A model generated the notes under the pieces. The model did no database searches. It saw only the letters and a list, made by a program, of their open reading frames with translations, and was not told the origin of the DNA. Positions 17,083 through 25,270 of a stretch of 64,000 nucleotides of DNA are shown one piece after another (positions within the stretch are counted from its first letter, which is position 1; every line of letters starts with the position of its first letter). The position numbers and the translations under genes are program-made. Source of the DNA: Burkholderia sp. Leaf177 (GTDB lineage Bacteria > Pseudomonadota > Gammaproteobacteria > Burkholderiales > Burkholderiaceae); contig NZ_LMPF01000002.1 of the NCBI RefSeq assembly GCF_001424345.1, forward strand, positions 1-64,000, written 5' to 3'.

Positions 17083-18291
17083 TCAGCTGTTGTTATCCCA
17101 GTTGCCTGAATCATTGCTGCCGAGATCGACACCGCCGCCGCCATCGCTCCAGTCGTTGGAGCCGTTGCCGAAATCCAGGCCGCCGCCATTGTTGTTGCCG
17201 CCGCCGCGACGACGCAGCTCATCGTCGACATCGACCGGTACTTCGCGTTCGATCACGCGTTCCCGGTTTCCGCCAGAAAGCGCTTCACCGAGCAACACGC
17301 CACCCAGCAAACCGCCTAGTCCGCCACCAAAACCGCCGCCGCCTTGCTGCACGATGACCGGCGGTTGTTGCTGCGGATAAGGCGAATAAGGCGGCTGTCC
17401 CGGTGGCGTGCGCCCGAAACGTTCGGCTTCCTGCGCGTAGACCGACTGGTTATCGCTCGGGCTTGCAGCCGGCGCCGCGCGTGGGTCGGGGCGTCCTTCA
17501 GAACGCGCGCGCACGCTGTCGATCTGATTCGACAAATCCTCGATCGCATAAGGCGGCACGGGATTCTTCGAATTCGACAACGCTTCGACCGTCTGCCGCA
17601 ATTGAGTCTCGATGCCTTCGACCTCCTTGAGCATCGCTTCGTGACCGGGTTGTGTCGATAAACGCACATCGAGCTTGAGCGAGCGGACGTCGTTGAGCAA
17701 TTCTGTGGCGCGTTTGAGCTGCGTGCGGCGATCGGTATCGGCCTGACCGTTTTCATTCGAACGCGCCCGCTTCAGACCCCAGCGCAGCACGAGCGCAATC
17801 CCGGCGACCACGACTGCGAGCAAAATCCACATGCCCATGGACGGGCCATGTTTTTCAGGCGCGGCTACCGCGCCTTCGTTGAACGGATTACGTGTAACCG
17901 ATGTCACCGCGTTGCCCGAACGATCCTGGCTGACATTCGTCGAAGCGTTCGCGCGTGAATTCACACGTTCGGCATCGGAACGAATCCGCGTTTCCGTAGC
18001 GTTGAAACGCGACGGATCGGTGAACTTGATTGCTGGGTCGAGCGTTTTCGCCTGTTGAATCTGGGCGAGTGCGTCGGCGGAGCGGCCTTCACGATCGAGC
18101 ACCTGAGCGTACAAATAGTGCGCCTTGGCATTGTTCGGATGCGCCTGGATCACTTCGTTCAGCTGGGACTCGGCCTGACTCCAGTTGCCTTGCGTCATCG
18201 ACTGTTCGATCTGGCCGGCGCTTGGAACGGCAAACGCCGCAGCCGAAACCAGCATTAGCGACGCAGCCACTGCCATCACATATTTTTTCAT
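17083..18291 (-). CDS. TPR-containing membrane protein with Gly-rich tail
   Basis: The 402-residue protein starts MKKYVMAVAASLMLVSAAAFA, a signal peptide. A TPR-like helical pair follows (residues about 26-85: SQAESQLNEVIQAHPNNAKA, HYLYAQVLDREGRSADALAQ), then a polar linker and one transmembrane helix near residues 150-170 (MWILLAVVVAGIALVLRWGL). After that come a charged coiled-coil region and a disordered C-terminus with Gly-rich, Pro/Gln-rich and Asn/Asp-rich runs. The frame is open upstream to 18435, but the added part lacks a signal and is unlikely. It is downstream of the PspA-family gene on the same strand (169-bp gap), suggesting a shared envelope function. Confidence 0.75.
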   Translation of the reverse strand: MKKYVMAVAASLMLVSAAAFAVPSAGQIEQSMTQGNWSQAESQLNEVIQAHPNNAKAHYLYAQVLDREGRSADALAQIQQAKTLDPAIKFTDPSRFNATETRIRSDAERVNSRANASTNVSQDRSGNAVTSVTRNPFNEGAVAAPEKHGPSMGMWILLAVVVAGIALVLRWGLKRARSNENGQADTDRRTQLKRATELLNDVRSLKLDVRLSTQPGHEAMLKEVEGIETQLRQTVEALSNSKNPVPPYAIEDLSNQIDSVRARSEGRPDPRAAPAASPSDNQSVYAQEAERFGRTPPGQPPYSPYPQQQPPVIVQQGGGGFGGGLGGLLGGVLLGEALSGGNRERVIEREVPVDVDDELRRRGGGNNNGGGLDFGNGSNDWSDGGGGVDLGSNDSGNWDNNS

Positions 18292-18460
18292 CAGCGGACC
18301 GGGGCGTTCGCACCCGTCTCCATTTCGTGCGACATGTCGATGCATTATCCGGATCTTGCCCGCAATGGTTCGATGCCTTGCATCGGCCTTTGCGTCGTGG
18401 AACGTAGTAACTACCTGTACAACAAGACGGCGCAAGTTCCGCGCCGTCTCATAGACCGGC

Positions 18461-19141
18461 TTACTGCGCCGGCGTATTGATCTGCTTCTTCAGCGCTTCC
18501 AGACGATCTTCTACAGACGGTCCGCGCGTCAATGCCGCGAGTTTGTCTTCGAGCGCCTTGCCGCTTTTTTGATCGGCGGAGTTAAGCCGTGCATCGGAGC
18601 GCGCATTCGATAGCTGCACCTTGTCTTCCAGCTTCTGAAAGTCTTCCGACAGGTTCTTGCCGCCAATTCCGCCGAGCGCGGTTGCTGCGACGTCCTTTGC
18701 AGTCGCAATCTGCTGCTTCGCCTGCAGGATGTTCGAGCGCGAATTGAGCTCGTTGCGGCGCTGGCGCATATCCTCGATCTGCTGCTTGAGATGATCTGTC
18801 GACGGCACCAAAGTTGCCAGTTCGGCCGCCAATGCATCGCGCTCCGATTCAGCGTTAGCTTGTGCGCTCAACGCTTCACGTGCCAGCGCTTCGTCGCCGC
18901 CTTGCAGCGCGCGCTTTGCGCCTTCTTCGTACTTCCTGGCTTTTTCGGCCGCGACGTCACGCTTGCTCTGCTGCGTGGCGACTTGTGCCTCGATTTCGAT
19001 CAGCGAGTTTTCGGCTTTCGCGATGCTGTCGTCGAGTTCGCGCACGATCTGACGAGCGTCTCGCGACGGGTCCTGCACGGTGTCGGCGGCGTCGTTCAGC
19101 AGGCCCTTGACCGTGCGCGAGATGGAATCCAAAAGCGACAT
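18461..19141 (-). CDS. PspA/IM30-family protein
   Basis: The 226-residue protein is almost wholly helical coiled coil and starts MSLLDSISRTVKGLLND, the amphipathic membrane-binding helix of PspA/Vipp1 relatives. These proteins are ESCRT-III-like and protect or remodel the inner membrane under stress. AGGAGGA precedes the ATG at 19141, and an upstream in-frame ATG at 19204 is less likely. No PspF/PspB/PspC genes are nearby, so this is an orphan-type PspA. The following TPR membrane protein may be its partner, by position only. Confidence 0.85.
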   Translation of the reverse strand: MSLLDSISRTVKGLLNDAADTVQDPSRDARQIVRELDDSIAKAENSLIEIEAQVATQQSKRDVAAEKARKYEEGAKRALQGGDEALAREALSAQANAESERDALAAELATLVPSTDHLKQQIEDMRQRRNELNSRSNILQAKQQIATAKDVAATALGGIGGKNLSEDFQKLEDKVQLSNARSDARLNSADQKSGKALEDKLAALTRGPSVEDRLEALKKQINTPAQ

Positions 19142-19505
19142 GAGTTTCCTCCTGAAAAATGATTCGGTGCTTCGGGGAAATGCCCTTAGCAAGCCGTACT
19201 GCAACGTTCATGAATATTCAATGAACGTCTGCGTGAAAGTTGCTCGAAACGCGGCGTTCGTTTTTGCAGCGCGTCGGGTAAATCAGGGCGGGCGCGCGAA
19301 TTGCAAGCTCGTCGATACACTTTGTTGCGAGCTTTTCCGCTGAACCACCGCCCGACGTTTCGCCGGCGTTTCTTAACCGGCACATTAAAGCACGCACCGC
19401 CTTAAACCGGACTTAACGAGCCCGCCAATCGCAACGGTACACCATGTGCGCTCGTCCGGAAAATCCACACTTCTTTCACGCTTTGCTTAACGTATCGGAT
19501 CGCTA
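19142..19505. other. intergenic region, no gene seen
   Basis: The 364 bp between the divergent PspA-family and DUF2177 genes contain no convincing frame. The part next to the PspA gene holds its ribosome site. The remainder presumably carries both promoters, but I see no clear sigma-70 pair or palindrome. Confidence 0.5.
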
Positions 19506-19919
19506 ATGTCGAAGACGTTGATTGTCGCGTTTGCAGTAACCGCCGTCGTGTTCCTGGTACTCGACGCCATCTGGCTCGGCCTGATTTCGCGAAATATTTA
19601 TCAGCGTGAAATAGGGGAGTTGCTGCTGCCCAAACCGAACTTTGACGCGGCCGTGATCTTCTACGTGATTTATATAATAGGAATGGTTTATTTCTGCGTC
19701 GTGCCGGGCATCTCGGAAGACAGTGTCATGCGCGGACTGGTCAGCGGCGCGCTGTTCGGCATAGTCGCGTATGCAACCTACGACCTGACGAATTTGGCGA
19801 CGCTAAAGGGCTGGAGCACGACGCTCGTTTTCATCGATATTGCTTGGGGCGCCGTTGCGAGCGCAATCGCATGTGCTGCCGCCGTAGCCATTACCACGCG
19901 GGTCGTGGCGAGCGCTTGA
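19506..19919 (+). CDS. DUF2177 family membrane protein
   Basis: This 137-residue protein has four hydrophobic segments and the family hallmarks VLDAIWLG (residues 19-26), FYVIYIIGMVYF, FGIVAYATYDLTNLATL (residues about 85-100) and FIDIAWG. DUF2177 proteins are small inner-membrane proteins of unknown function. It is a single gene whose 3' end faces the ribbon-helix-helix gene 12 bp away. Confidence 0.85.
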   Translation: MSKTLIVAFAVTAVVFLVLDAIWLGLISRNIYQREIGELLLPKPNFDAAVIFYVIYIIGMVYFCVVPGISEDSVMRGLVSGALFGIVAYATYDLTNLATLKGWSTTLVFIDIAWGAVASAIACAAAVAITTRVVASA

Positions 19920-19931
19920 GACGCTTTGCGT

Positions 19932-20339
19932 TCAGTTTCGCCCCGAAAGGGAGGCGTCTTCGTCCGATGGGTCTGAAGCGTTCGATGCATTCGACGCCTT
20001 CGCGGCGTCTGTTGGTGCCACGCCTTCCGCCTTCCCCGCTGCCAGCGTACGCCTGCTGGCTTCCCTGGCAACTTGTGCGGCATCTCGGGCCTCGCGCGCG
20101 GCGGCGCGTTCGGCGACTTGCCTGAGCACGACATTCAGTGGATCAGGCGTTTTAGGCGCGCGAAGCTTGTCGACAAGTCCCGCGGCCTTGACTTGCTCAC
20201 TCGTTGCATTGAACCCGAGAACAGCCCGCCGCATGAGTTCGCTGACGCTGATGCCGAGGCCATCGGCGGTGCTGGTGATCGCAAGTTTCTGCGCCGGGGT
20301 TACGAAGACGACGATGCGTTCGCTGGGTTTGGTAGTCAT
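19932..20339 (-). CDS. ribbon-helix-helix-like protein, antitoxin type
   Basis: The 135-residue product starts MTTKPSERIVVFVTPAQKL and shows a ribbon-helix-helix pattern: a short strand (ERIVVFV), then TPAQKLAITSTADGLGISV, SELMRRAVLGF. Such folds bind operators as antitoxins or conjugation regulators. The second half is rich in Ala/Glu/Arg and ends in Ser/Asp/Asn repeats. GGAGG lies 6 nt before the ATG at 20339. No toxin gene is adjacent on either side, so it is an orphan regulator or a plasmid-derived relic. Function is uncertain. Confidence 0.6.
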   Translation of the reverse strand: MTTKPSERIVVFVTPAQKLAITSTADGLGISVSELMRRAVLGFNATSEQVKAAGLVDKLRAPKTPDPLNVVLRQVAERAAAREARDAAQVAREASRRTLAAGKAEGVAPTDAAKASNASNASDPSDEDASLSGRN

Positions 20340-21011
20340 GAGCGCCTCCACATGCAGGGGCCACGCAAGCACGGCCGGTCGACATCCATCAGCAGCACGA
20401 CGGCGCCACGAATGTGCGCCGCGGTCGCGGAGTCAGGCAAAATCGCGCAATCAATGCATCCATCATATCGTTTTGGCGCGGCCGCGTGCTTGTATGCATG
20501 TGCGAGCGCGGCATCCGCGAGACAGGTTTTAAATGGCAGGCGCATCGGCAACTTGCATTCTGCAGATGAGAATGATAAATGGCCGCTCGACACGCTGTGC
20601 GGCAGCACGCTTACGTACATAAAAAGCGGGGAACGCTTGACGATTTGTCTAGGTACAGGCGTTCTTACAATGGATTTACTTACAAAAAAATCGGGCCTCG
20701 CCCGGTGCTCGTCTCTCAAATTCTTTAAAATGCGCTGTCATTGCGTGCGGGGCTGTTGCCGTTGAAAGTTTCCTTACAACGCTATAACAACCTCGCCACA
20801 GGAACGCGCAGCGTGTCCGGGGACATCGGCGTGCAATACGCGGTTCAGCGCAAACCTGAACCGCCGTACTCATCGATGATGACGACAACTGCACATTCGG
20901 CTTCAAGGCGCAAAGGGCTCATGGCTCTCTGAAAGCCTCAACATTCATCGTCACGCGGCGGGTTGGCGTGGCGCACCGGGCGCCCCAGAAGCGCACCGTT
21001 CAAATCCAGTC
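20340..21011. other. 672-bp intergenic region with lower GC, no protein gene
   Basis: This region between the ribbon-helix-helix gene and the PBP1A gene is more AT-rich than its surroundings. Frames on both strands are short and lack ribosome sites or family similarity. The one clear structure is a minus-strand terminator-like hairpin at 20684-20704 with no annotated gene upstream of it, which raises the possibility of a small RNA. Confidence 0.5.
20684..20704 (-). terminator. minus-strand terminator-like hairpin with no gene upstream
   Basis: On the minus strand CGGGC-GAG-GCCCG is followed by A and seven T. The stem is only 5 bp but fully GC. No protein gene on that strand ends here, so the transcript it would end, if any, is unannotated. 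Confidence 0.4.
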
Positions 21012-23495
21012 ATGCCAATCATCAAACGACCTAATTCCTCGAACACGCCACGCGATGACCGGGATCAAGACGGTCCCTACCGATACCGCCAACCTTCCGA
21101 CCGCACCCCCGCCAGGCCGTCCATCGCATTGCGCCTGATGCTGTGGTTCGTCGGGCTGATCGCGGTCATGGCAGTGGTCGGTGCATTGATCGTGGGCTAC
21201 GCGCTCGTGGTGATGGGACCGAACCTGCCATCGCTCGATGCGATCACCGATTACCGGCCAAAAGTGCCGTTGCGCGTCTACACCGCGGATCACGTGCTGA
21301 TTGGAGAATTCGGCGAGGAGCGGCGGCGCATCGCACGTTTCGATGAAATCCCGGATCAGATGAAAAAGGCCGTGCTCGCGATCGAGGACTACCGCTTCTA
21401 TGAACATGGCGGCGTGGATTTCATCGGCATCGCGCGCGCGGGCGTGAGTGACATCTTGCACGGCGGCGCATCGCAGGGCGCGAGCACGATCACCATGCAG
21501 GTCGCGCGCAACTTCTTCCTCTCCAGCGAAAAGACCTATACGCGCAAGATCTACGAGATGCTGCTTGCGTACAAGATCGAACGCGCGCTCAGCAAGGACC
21601 AGATTCTCGAGTTGTACATGAACCAGATTTATCTGGGCGAGCGGTCGTATGGGTTTGCATCGGCGGCGCGGGTTTATTTCGGCAAGGATCTGAAGGACTT
21701 GACGCTCGCCGAATGCGCGATGCTCGCAGGCTTGCCGAAAGCGCCATCGGCTTATAACCCGGTGGTCAATCCGAAGCGCGCGAAGATTCGCCAGCAATAC
21801 ATCCTGAAGCGCATGCTGGACCTGAAGTTCATCACGCAAGCGCAATTCGATCAGGCGAGCGCCGAGGAACTCCATGCGCGCGTGGCGGGCACCGAGTACA
21901 GCGTGCACGCGGAATACGTGGCGGAAATGGTGCGGCAGATGATGTACGCGCAGTACAAGGACGAGACCTATACGCGCGGTTTCTCGGTGACGACGACCAT
22001 CGATTCCGCCGATCAGGACGCGGCGTATCGGGCGGTTCGCAAAGGCGTGATGGATTACGAGCGGCGCCATGGTTATCGCGGGCCGGAAGGTTTCGTCAAC
22101 TTGCCCGCGAATCCCGATGATCGCGATGAAGCCATCGACGACGCACTCGCCGATCACCCGGATAACGGTGACATCATCGCGGGCGTGGTGACATCGGTGA
22201 ATCCGAAGCAGGTCGTAGTCGAATTCGTCAACGCCGATCCGGCAACGGTCACCGGCGACGGCTTGCGATTTGTCGCAACCGGTTTGCGCAGCAACGCGCC
22301 GCAAGCGGTGAAAATCAAGCCGGGTTCCATTGTGCGTGTGATGAAGGACGCGAAGAATAACTGGACGATCACGCAATTGCCGCAAGTGGAGGGCGCGCTG
22401 GTTTCGCTCGTGCCGCAGGACGGCGCAATCCGCGCGCTGATTGGCGGCTTCGATTACAACAAGAACAAGTTCAATCACGTGACGCAAGCGTGGCGTCAGC
22501 CGGGTTCGAGCTTCAAGCCGTTCATCTATTCGGCATCGCTGGAAAAGGGACTTGGGCCGGCAACGATCATCAACGACGCGCCGCTTTATTTCCCGCCAAC
22601 CTCGCCAGGTCAGCAAGCGTGGGAACCAAAGGACGACGATCAGCCCGATGGCCCCATGTCCATGCGCACTGCGTTGCAGAAGTCGAAGAACCTGGTGTCG
22701 ATCCGGATTCTGTCGTTCATCGGCACGAAATACGCGCAGGATTACGTCACGCAAAAATTCGGTTTCGATGCCGATAAAACCCCGCCGTATCTGCCGCTCG
22801 CGTTGGGCGCGGGTCTCGTCACGCCGCTGCAACTGGCGGGCGGTTATTCGGTGTTCGCCAATGGCGGTTCACGGATCAATCCGTATTTGATCGGTGAAAT
22901 TGCCGATGCGCGCGGCACGGTGATATCGCGTGCGAATCCGCTGCTCGCCGGCAACAACGCGCCGCAAACGCTCGAACCGCGCAATGCATACGTGATGAAC
23001 AGCTTGCTGCATTCGGTCGCGACCGCTGGCACAGGTTCGGGCACGAACGTGCTGAAGCGCAATGACTTGCAAGGCAAGACAGGTACGACCAACGACGCCA
23101 AGGACGGCTGGTTCGCCGGTTATCAGCATCAACTCGTTGCAGTCGCCTGGATGGGTTACGACCAGCCGAAGTCGCTCGGCGGCCGCGAGTTCGGCGCGCA
23201 GCTTGCGCTGCCAATCTGGGTCGAGTTCATGCAGCGGGCGCTTGCCAAGATCCCGCAGCAGCCGATGGAAATGCCCGACGGCCTGACAAGCGTTGACGGA
23301 GAACTGTTCTTCGCCGATAAAACCCCGGGCAATGGTTTTGTCGCGAGTATCGGGATGGACACAGCGAATCCGGCCGAAGGTTCGAGCGACGCCGTGGGCG
23401 GTGTGGGACCAAGCGGCATGACGCCGCCACCGCCGCCGCCGGATGTTGCGCCGGCAGAGCGCCAGGAGATCATGAATCTCTTCAAAGGCCATTGA
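21012..23495 (+). CDS. mrcA: penicillin-binding protein 1A (bifunctional)
   Basis: This 827-residue class A PBP is anchored by one helix (residues 38-66) with periplasmic domains. The glycosyltransferase domain shows VLAIEDYRFYEHGGVD (catalytic Glu at 125), QGASTITMQVARN and LYMNQIYLGERSYG. An OB-like insertion follows, and the transpeptidase domain has GSSFKPF (the SxxK serine near residue 498) and KTGTTNDAKDGWFAG (near 690). It polymerises and cross-links peptidoglycan. The tail is proline-rich. It stands alone and ends at the terminator at 23512. In many proteobacteria pilMNOPQ lies opposite this gene; here a ribbon-helix-helix gene does. Confidence 0.95.
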   Translation: MPIIKRPNSSNTPRDDRDQDGPYRYRQPSDRTPARPSIALRLMLWFVGLIAVMAVVGALIVGYALVVMGPNLPSLDAITDYRPKVPLRVYTADHVLIGEFGEERRRIARFDEIPDQMKKAVLAIEDYRFYEHGGVDFIGIARAGVSDILHGGASQGASTITMQVARNFFLSSEKTYTRKIYEMLLAYKIERALSKDQILELYMNQIYLGERSYGFASAARVYFGKDLKDLTLAECAMLAGLPKAPSAYNPVVNPKRAKIRQQYILKRMLDLKFITQAQFDQASAEELHARVAGTEYSVHAEYVAEMVRQMMYAQYKDETYTRGFSVTTTIDSADQDAAYRAVRKGVMDYERRHGYRGPEGFVNLPANPDDRDEAIDDALADHPDNGDIIAGVVTSVNPKQVVVEFVNADPATVTGDGLRFVATGLRSNAPQAVKIKPGSIVRVMKDAKNNWTITQLPQVEGALVSLVPQDGAIRALIGGFDYNKNKFNHVTQAWRQPGSSFKPFIYSASLEKGLGPATIINDAPLYFPPTSPGQQAWEPKDDDQPDGPMSMRTALQKSKNLVSIRILSFIGTKYAQDYVTQKFGFDADKTPPYLPLALGAGLVTPLQLAGGYSVFANGGSRINPYLIGEIADARGTVISRANPLLAGNNAPQTLEPRNAYVMNSLLHSVATAGTGSGTNVLKRNDLQGKTGTTNDAKDGWFAGYQHQLVAVAWMGYDQPKSLGGREFGAQLALPIWVEFMQRALAKIPQQPMEMPDGLTSVDGELFFADKTPGNGFVASIGMDTANPAEGSSDAVGGVGPSGMTPPPPPPDVAPAERQEIMNLFKGH

Positions 23496-23511
23496 CGGTC
23501 TTGAACCCTCG

Positions 23512-23553
23512 AAAAAAAACGCGCCGCGATCAGAAATCACGGCGCGTTTTTTT
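23512..23553. terminator. bidirectional Rho-independent terminator
   Basis: A run of eight A, then ACGCGCCG, a short loop region, CGGCGCGT and seven T form a symmetric hairpin between PBP1A and the convergent copper gene set. Confidence 0.85.
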
Positions 23554-23567
23554 ATGGCAGTACGAGC

Positions 23568-24014
23568 TTACTTGCCGACTGTCGATGCCGGCTTCACCGC
23601 GCATTGTGTATCGATGGTCGACTGGTCCGAGAACGTCAGTTTCAAAGGAATCGTGGTGCCGACTTTCAGCGGTTTGGGCGCGTCCTCCAGCATCAGGTGA
23701 TAACCGCTCGGTGCAAAAGCGAGCGTGCCGTGCGCGGGGACATCGGCGGAATCGACCATCGCCATAGTCGATGTACTCCCGTTGCTGCTCGACTTATGCA
23801 GCATCGCCATGCCGAACGCGGGTGTTTCGGCGCCGGTGAGCGTGGCGGGTTTATCGCCGTTATTCGATACCACGAAATATCCCGATGAAGGCAAGCTCGC
23901 CGGCATCAAGCGGATCCAGCAATCGTGCGCGGTGAGCGTGGCGGCTTGCGCATTCGAAAATGCCACTGCGCTCACTGCCAGCAAACCGGCGCGTATCAAT
24001 GTTTGTTTTTTCAT
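23568..24014 (-). CDS. periplasmic copper chaperone PCu(A)C
   Basis: The 148-residue protein has a signal peptide ([20 protein letters not shown], cut near residue 24) and the PCuAC fold. The copper ligands appear in [10 protein letters not shown] and GYHLMLED, the spaced Met/His pattern of this family. It binds Cu(I) in the periplasm and typically supplies the CuA site of cytochrome oxidase. It lies 11 bp downstream of the CopC-like gene and is the last gene of a three-gene set. Confidence 0.88.
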   Translation of the reverse strand: MKKQTLIRAGLLAVSAVAFSNAQAATLTAHDCWIRLMPASLPSSGYFVVSNNGDKPATLTGAETPAFGMAMLHKSSSNGSTSTMAMVDSADVPAHGTLAFAPSGYHLMLEDAPKPLKVGTTIPLKLTFSDQSTIDTQCAVKPASTVGK

Positions 24015-24025
24015 GATCGGACTGC

Positions 24026-24406
24026 TCACTTCACGTTGAAAAGATAATGACCTTGCGTACGATGCCCGTCTTCGGCAACCGCGGTCCATTCGACCTGATA
24101 CGCACCGGTTTTGAGGTCGCCGAGCGCCACGCTCATATGCTTCTTGTTGGCGGTATCGACGACTGACTTTGCAGTGTTGACCTGCCTGCCCGCGGCATCC
24201 ACGACAATCAGCGTGCTGAAGGTCGGTTCAAGCCCTTCCGAGAAATCGATGGCCACTTCATGCGGAGCCTCGACAGTTGCGTCCGGCGCGGGCGTTTGCT
24301 GCTTTGGAAGCGCGTGGGCCATGGCCAGCTGAGCGATGGCAAGAAGGGCCGCGGCAAGCGCGCCGCGCTTGGACATGGTTGCGACGTTTGATATAGACGA
24401 GTTCAT
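24026..24406 (-). CDS. CopC-domain copper-binding protein
   Basis: The 126-residue exported protein has a signal sequence ending AQLAMA, leaving His as the first mature residue (HALPKQQ). That is the N-terminal ligand of the copper brace in CopC proteins. A further histidine pair lies near the C-terminus ([12 protein letters not shown]). AGGA precedes the ATG at 24406, and a longer start at 24457 is less likely. No CopD is fused or adjacent. Grouping with PCuAC and DUF2946 points to periplasmic copper trafficking. Confidence 0.87.
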   Translation of the reverse strand: MNSSISNVATMSKRGALAAALLAIAQLAMAHALPKQQTPAPDATVEAPHEVAIDFSEGLEPTFSTLIVVDAAGRQVNTAKSVVDTANKKHMSVALGDLKTGAYQVEWTAVAEDGHRTQGHYLFNVK

Positions 24407-24466
24407 GCTGATCCTGTTTGCGCGAGAGGAAGGCGCCAGCCGTTCGGCCAACGACAATGCGTGAAA

Positions 24467-24850
24467 TCAGGCGGAGAAGGGCGGCGCGCGGGGTTGCGCT
24501 GCGAACGAGGGCGCAAATGGCGCAATCGGTTGGGGCGCTGCGTCGACCGGAATGGCTGCGGCGGTAATACGTTCGGGCAGGGTGTTGATAGAAGGCGGTG
24601 CTGCAGCGGAATGCGCCGCGAAGTTACAGTAACCGCACGCGTCCCGGTGATCGGCAATCGAAGGATGTGCAGGCGGATGATCGGCAACTGGCGTCTGGAA
24701 TTCCGTTATCGCGGAACAATGCGCGCTGAAGATCGCGTTCGCGCGAGCATTCGATACAAGCGCTTGCGACACAGCAGGCGCGAGCGTTGTCATCAGAATG
24801 GCGAGCAATCCGATGATGCTGCCGAACTTGCGAACTAGGCGACGGCGCAT
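24467..24850 (-). CDS. DUF2946 family protein
   Basis: The 127-residue protein has an N-terminal hydrophobic helix (residues 11-33: GSIIGLLAILMTTLAPAVSQ) and a downstream DACGYCNF motif with two cysteines, followed by a proline-rich tail. DUF2946 proteins are small membrane or periplasmic proteins often found with copper genes. Their function is not established. It is the first gene of the DUF2946-copC-PCuAC set. The frame is open upstream to 24997, but the part beyond 24850 shows no family features. Confidence 0.75.
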   Translation of the reverse strand: MRRRLVRKFGSIIGLLAILMTTLAPAVSQALVSNARANAIFSAHCSAITEFQTPVADHPPAHPSIADHRDACGYCNFAAHSAAAPPSINTLPERITAAAIPVDAAPQPIAPFAPSFAAQPRAPPFSA

Positions 24851-25013
24851 GAGGCTGACGATGGCTTCCAGGGCGATTGAGCCGTCGATTATGCCACGCG
24901 TGTCGAAGGGAATTTGTGCGCTTGCGTTGTGTCCGCTGCGGCTAAACGCGGCATGGATGGTCCTTGACCAAAGCCTTTCGAATAGGCTTGTTGCCATCGT
25001 AAAGCCACAACGG

Positions 25014-25040
25014 AAAAAGCCCGGAGAACCGGGCTTTTAA
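25014..25040 (-). terminator. terminator of tRNA-fMet
   Basis: AAAGCCCGG-AGAA-CCGGGCTTT is a perfect 9-bp stem with flanking A and T runs, about 11 bp beyond the tRNA 3' end on the minus strand. Confidence 0.85.
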
Positions 25041-25050
25041 CTTTTAATCT

Positions 25051-25127
25051 TGGTTGCGGGGATAGGATTTGAACCTATGACCTTCGGGTTATGAGCCCGA
25101 CGAGCTGCCAGACTGCTCCACCCCGCG
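25051..25127 (-). tRNA. initiator tRNA-fMet (anticodon CAU)
   Basis: The 77-nt gene folds as a full cloverleaf, with the anticodon loop CTCATAA closed by a CGGG/CCCG stem and CCA encoded. Two initiator marks are visible: the first base C opposite A at the acceptor end (the C1-A72 mismatch) and three consecutive G-C pairs in the anticodon stem. It is flanked by its own promoter (25134-25162) and terminator. Confidence 0.97.
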
Positions 25128-25133
25128 AAAAAG

Positions 25134-25162
25134 ATTATAGGGGAACGGGCACTGCAGTGCAA
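25134..25162 (-). promoter_or_regulatory. sigma-70 promoter of tRNA-fMet
   Basis: On the minus strand TTGCAC and a perfect TATAAT are separated by exactly 17 bp, and the -10 box ends 6 nt before the tRNA. Confidence 0.85.
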
Positions 25163-25203
25163 CATGTTTGTCACGCTTGATTGCTGCATGAAGCCTGCTA
25201 AGC

Positions 25204-25246
25204 GAAAAAGCGGCGGCATATCTCGTTGCAGAGACATGCCGCCGCG
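25204..25246 (-). terminator. terminator of the adhesin gene
   Basis: On the minus strand GCGGCGGCAT pairs with ATGCCGCCGC across a short loop and is followed by five T. It lies about 25 bp beyond the adhesin stop codon. Confidence 0.85.
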
Positions 25247-25270
25247 TTACGCACCGTTGATGACTACCGC

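Noticed and set aside
20560..20582. A Fur-box-like stretch (GATGAGAATGATAA)
   Set aside because: Only about 11 of 19 positions match the consensus and there is no iron gene beside it.
21000..22832. A 610-codon open frame antisense to the PBP1A gene
   Set aside because: Long antisense frames are expected opposite GC-rich genes with strong third-position bias. The product is His/Arg/Ala-rich with no family features, and the plus-strand protein is complete.
25051..25127. tRNA-fMet as an integration site
   Set aside because: No integrase, no duplicated tRNA end and no change in gene content next to it; the tRNA keeps its own promoter and terminator.
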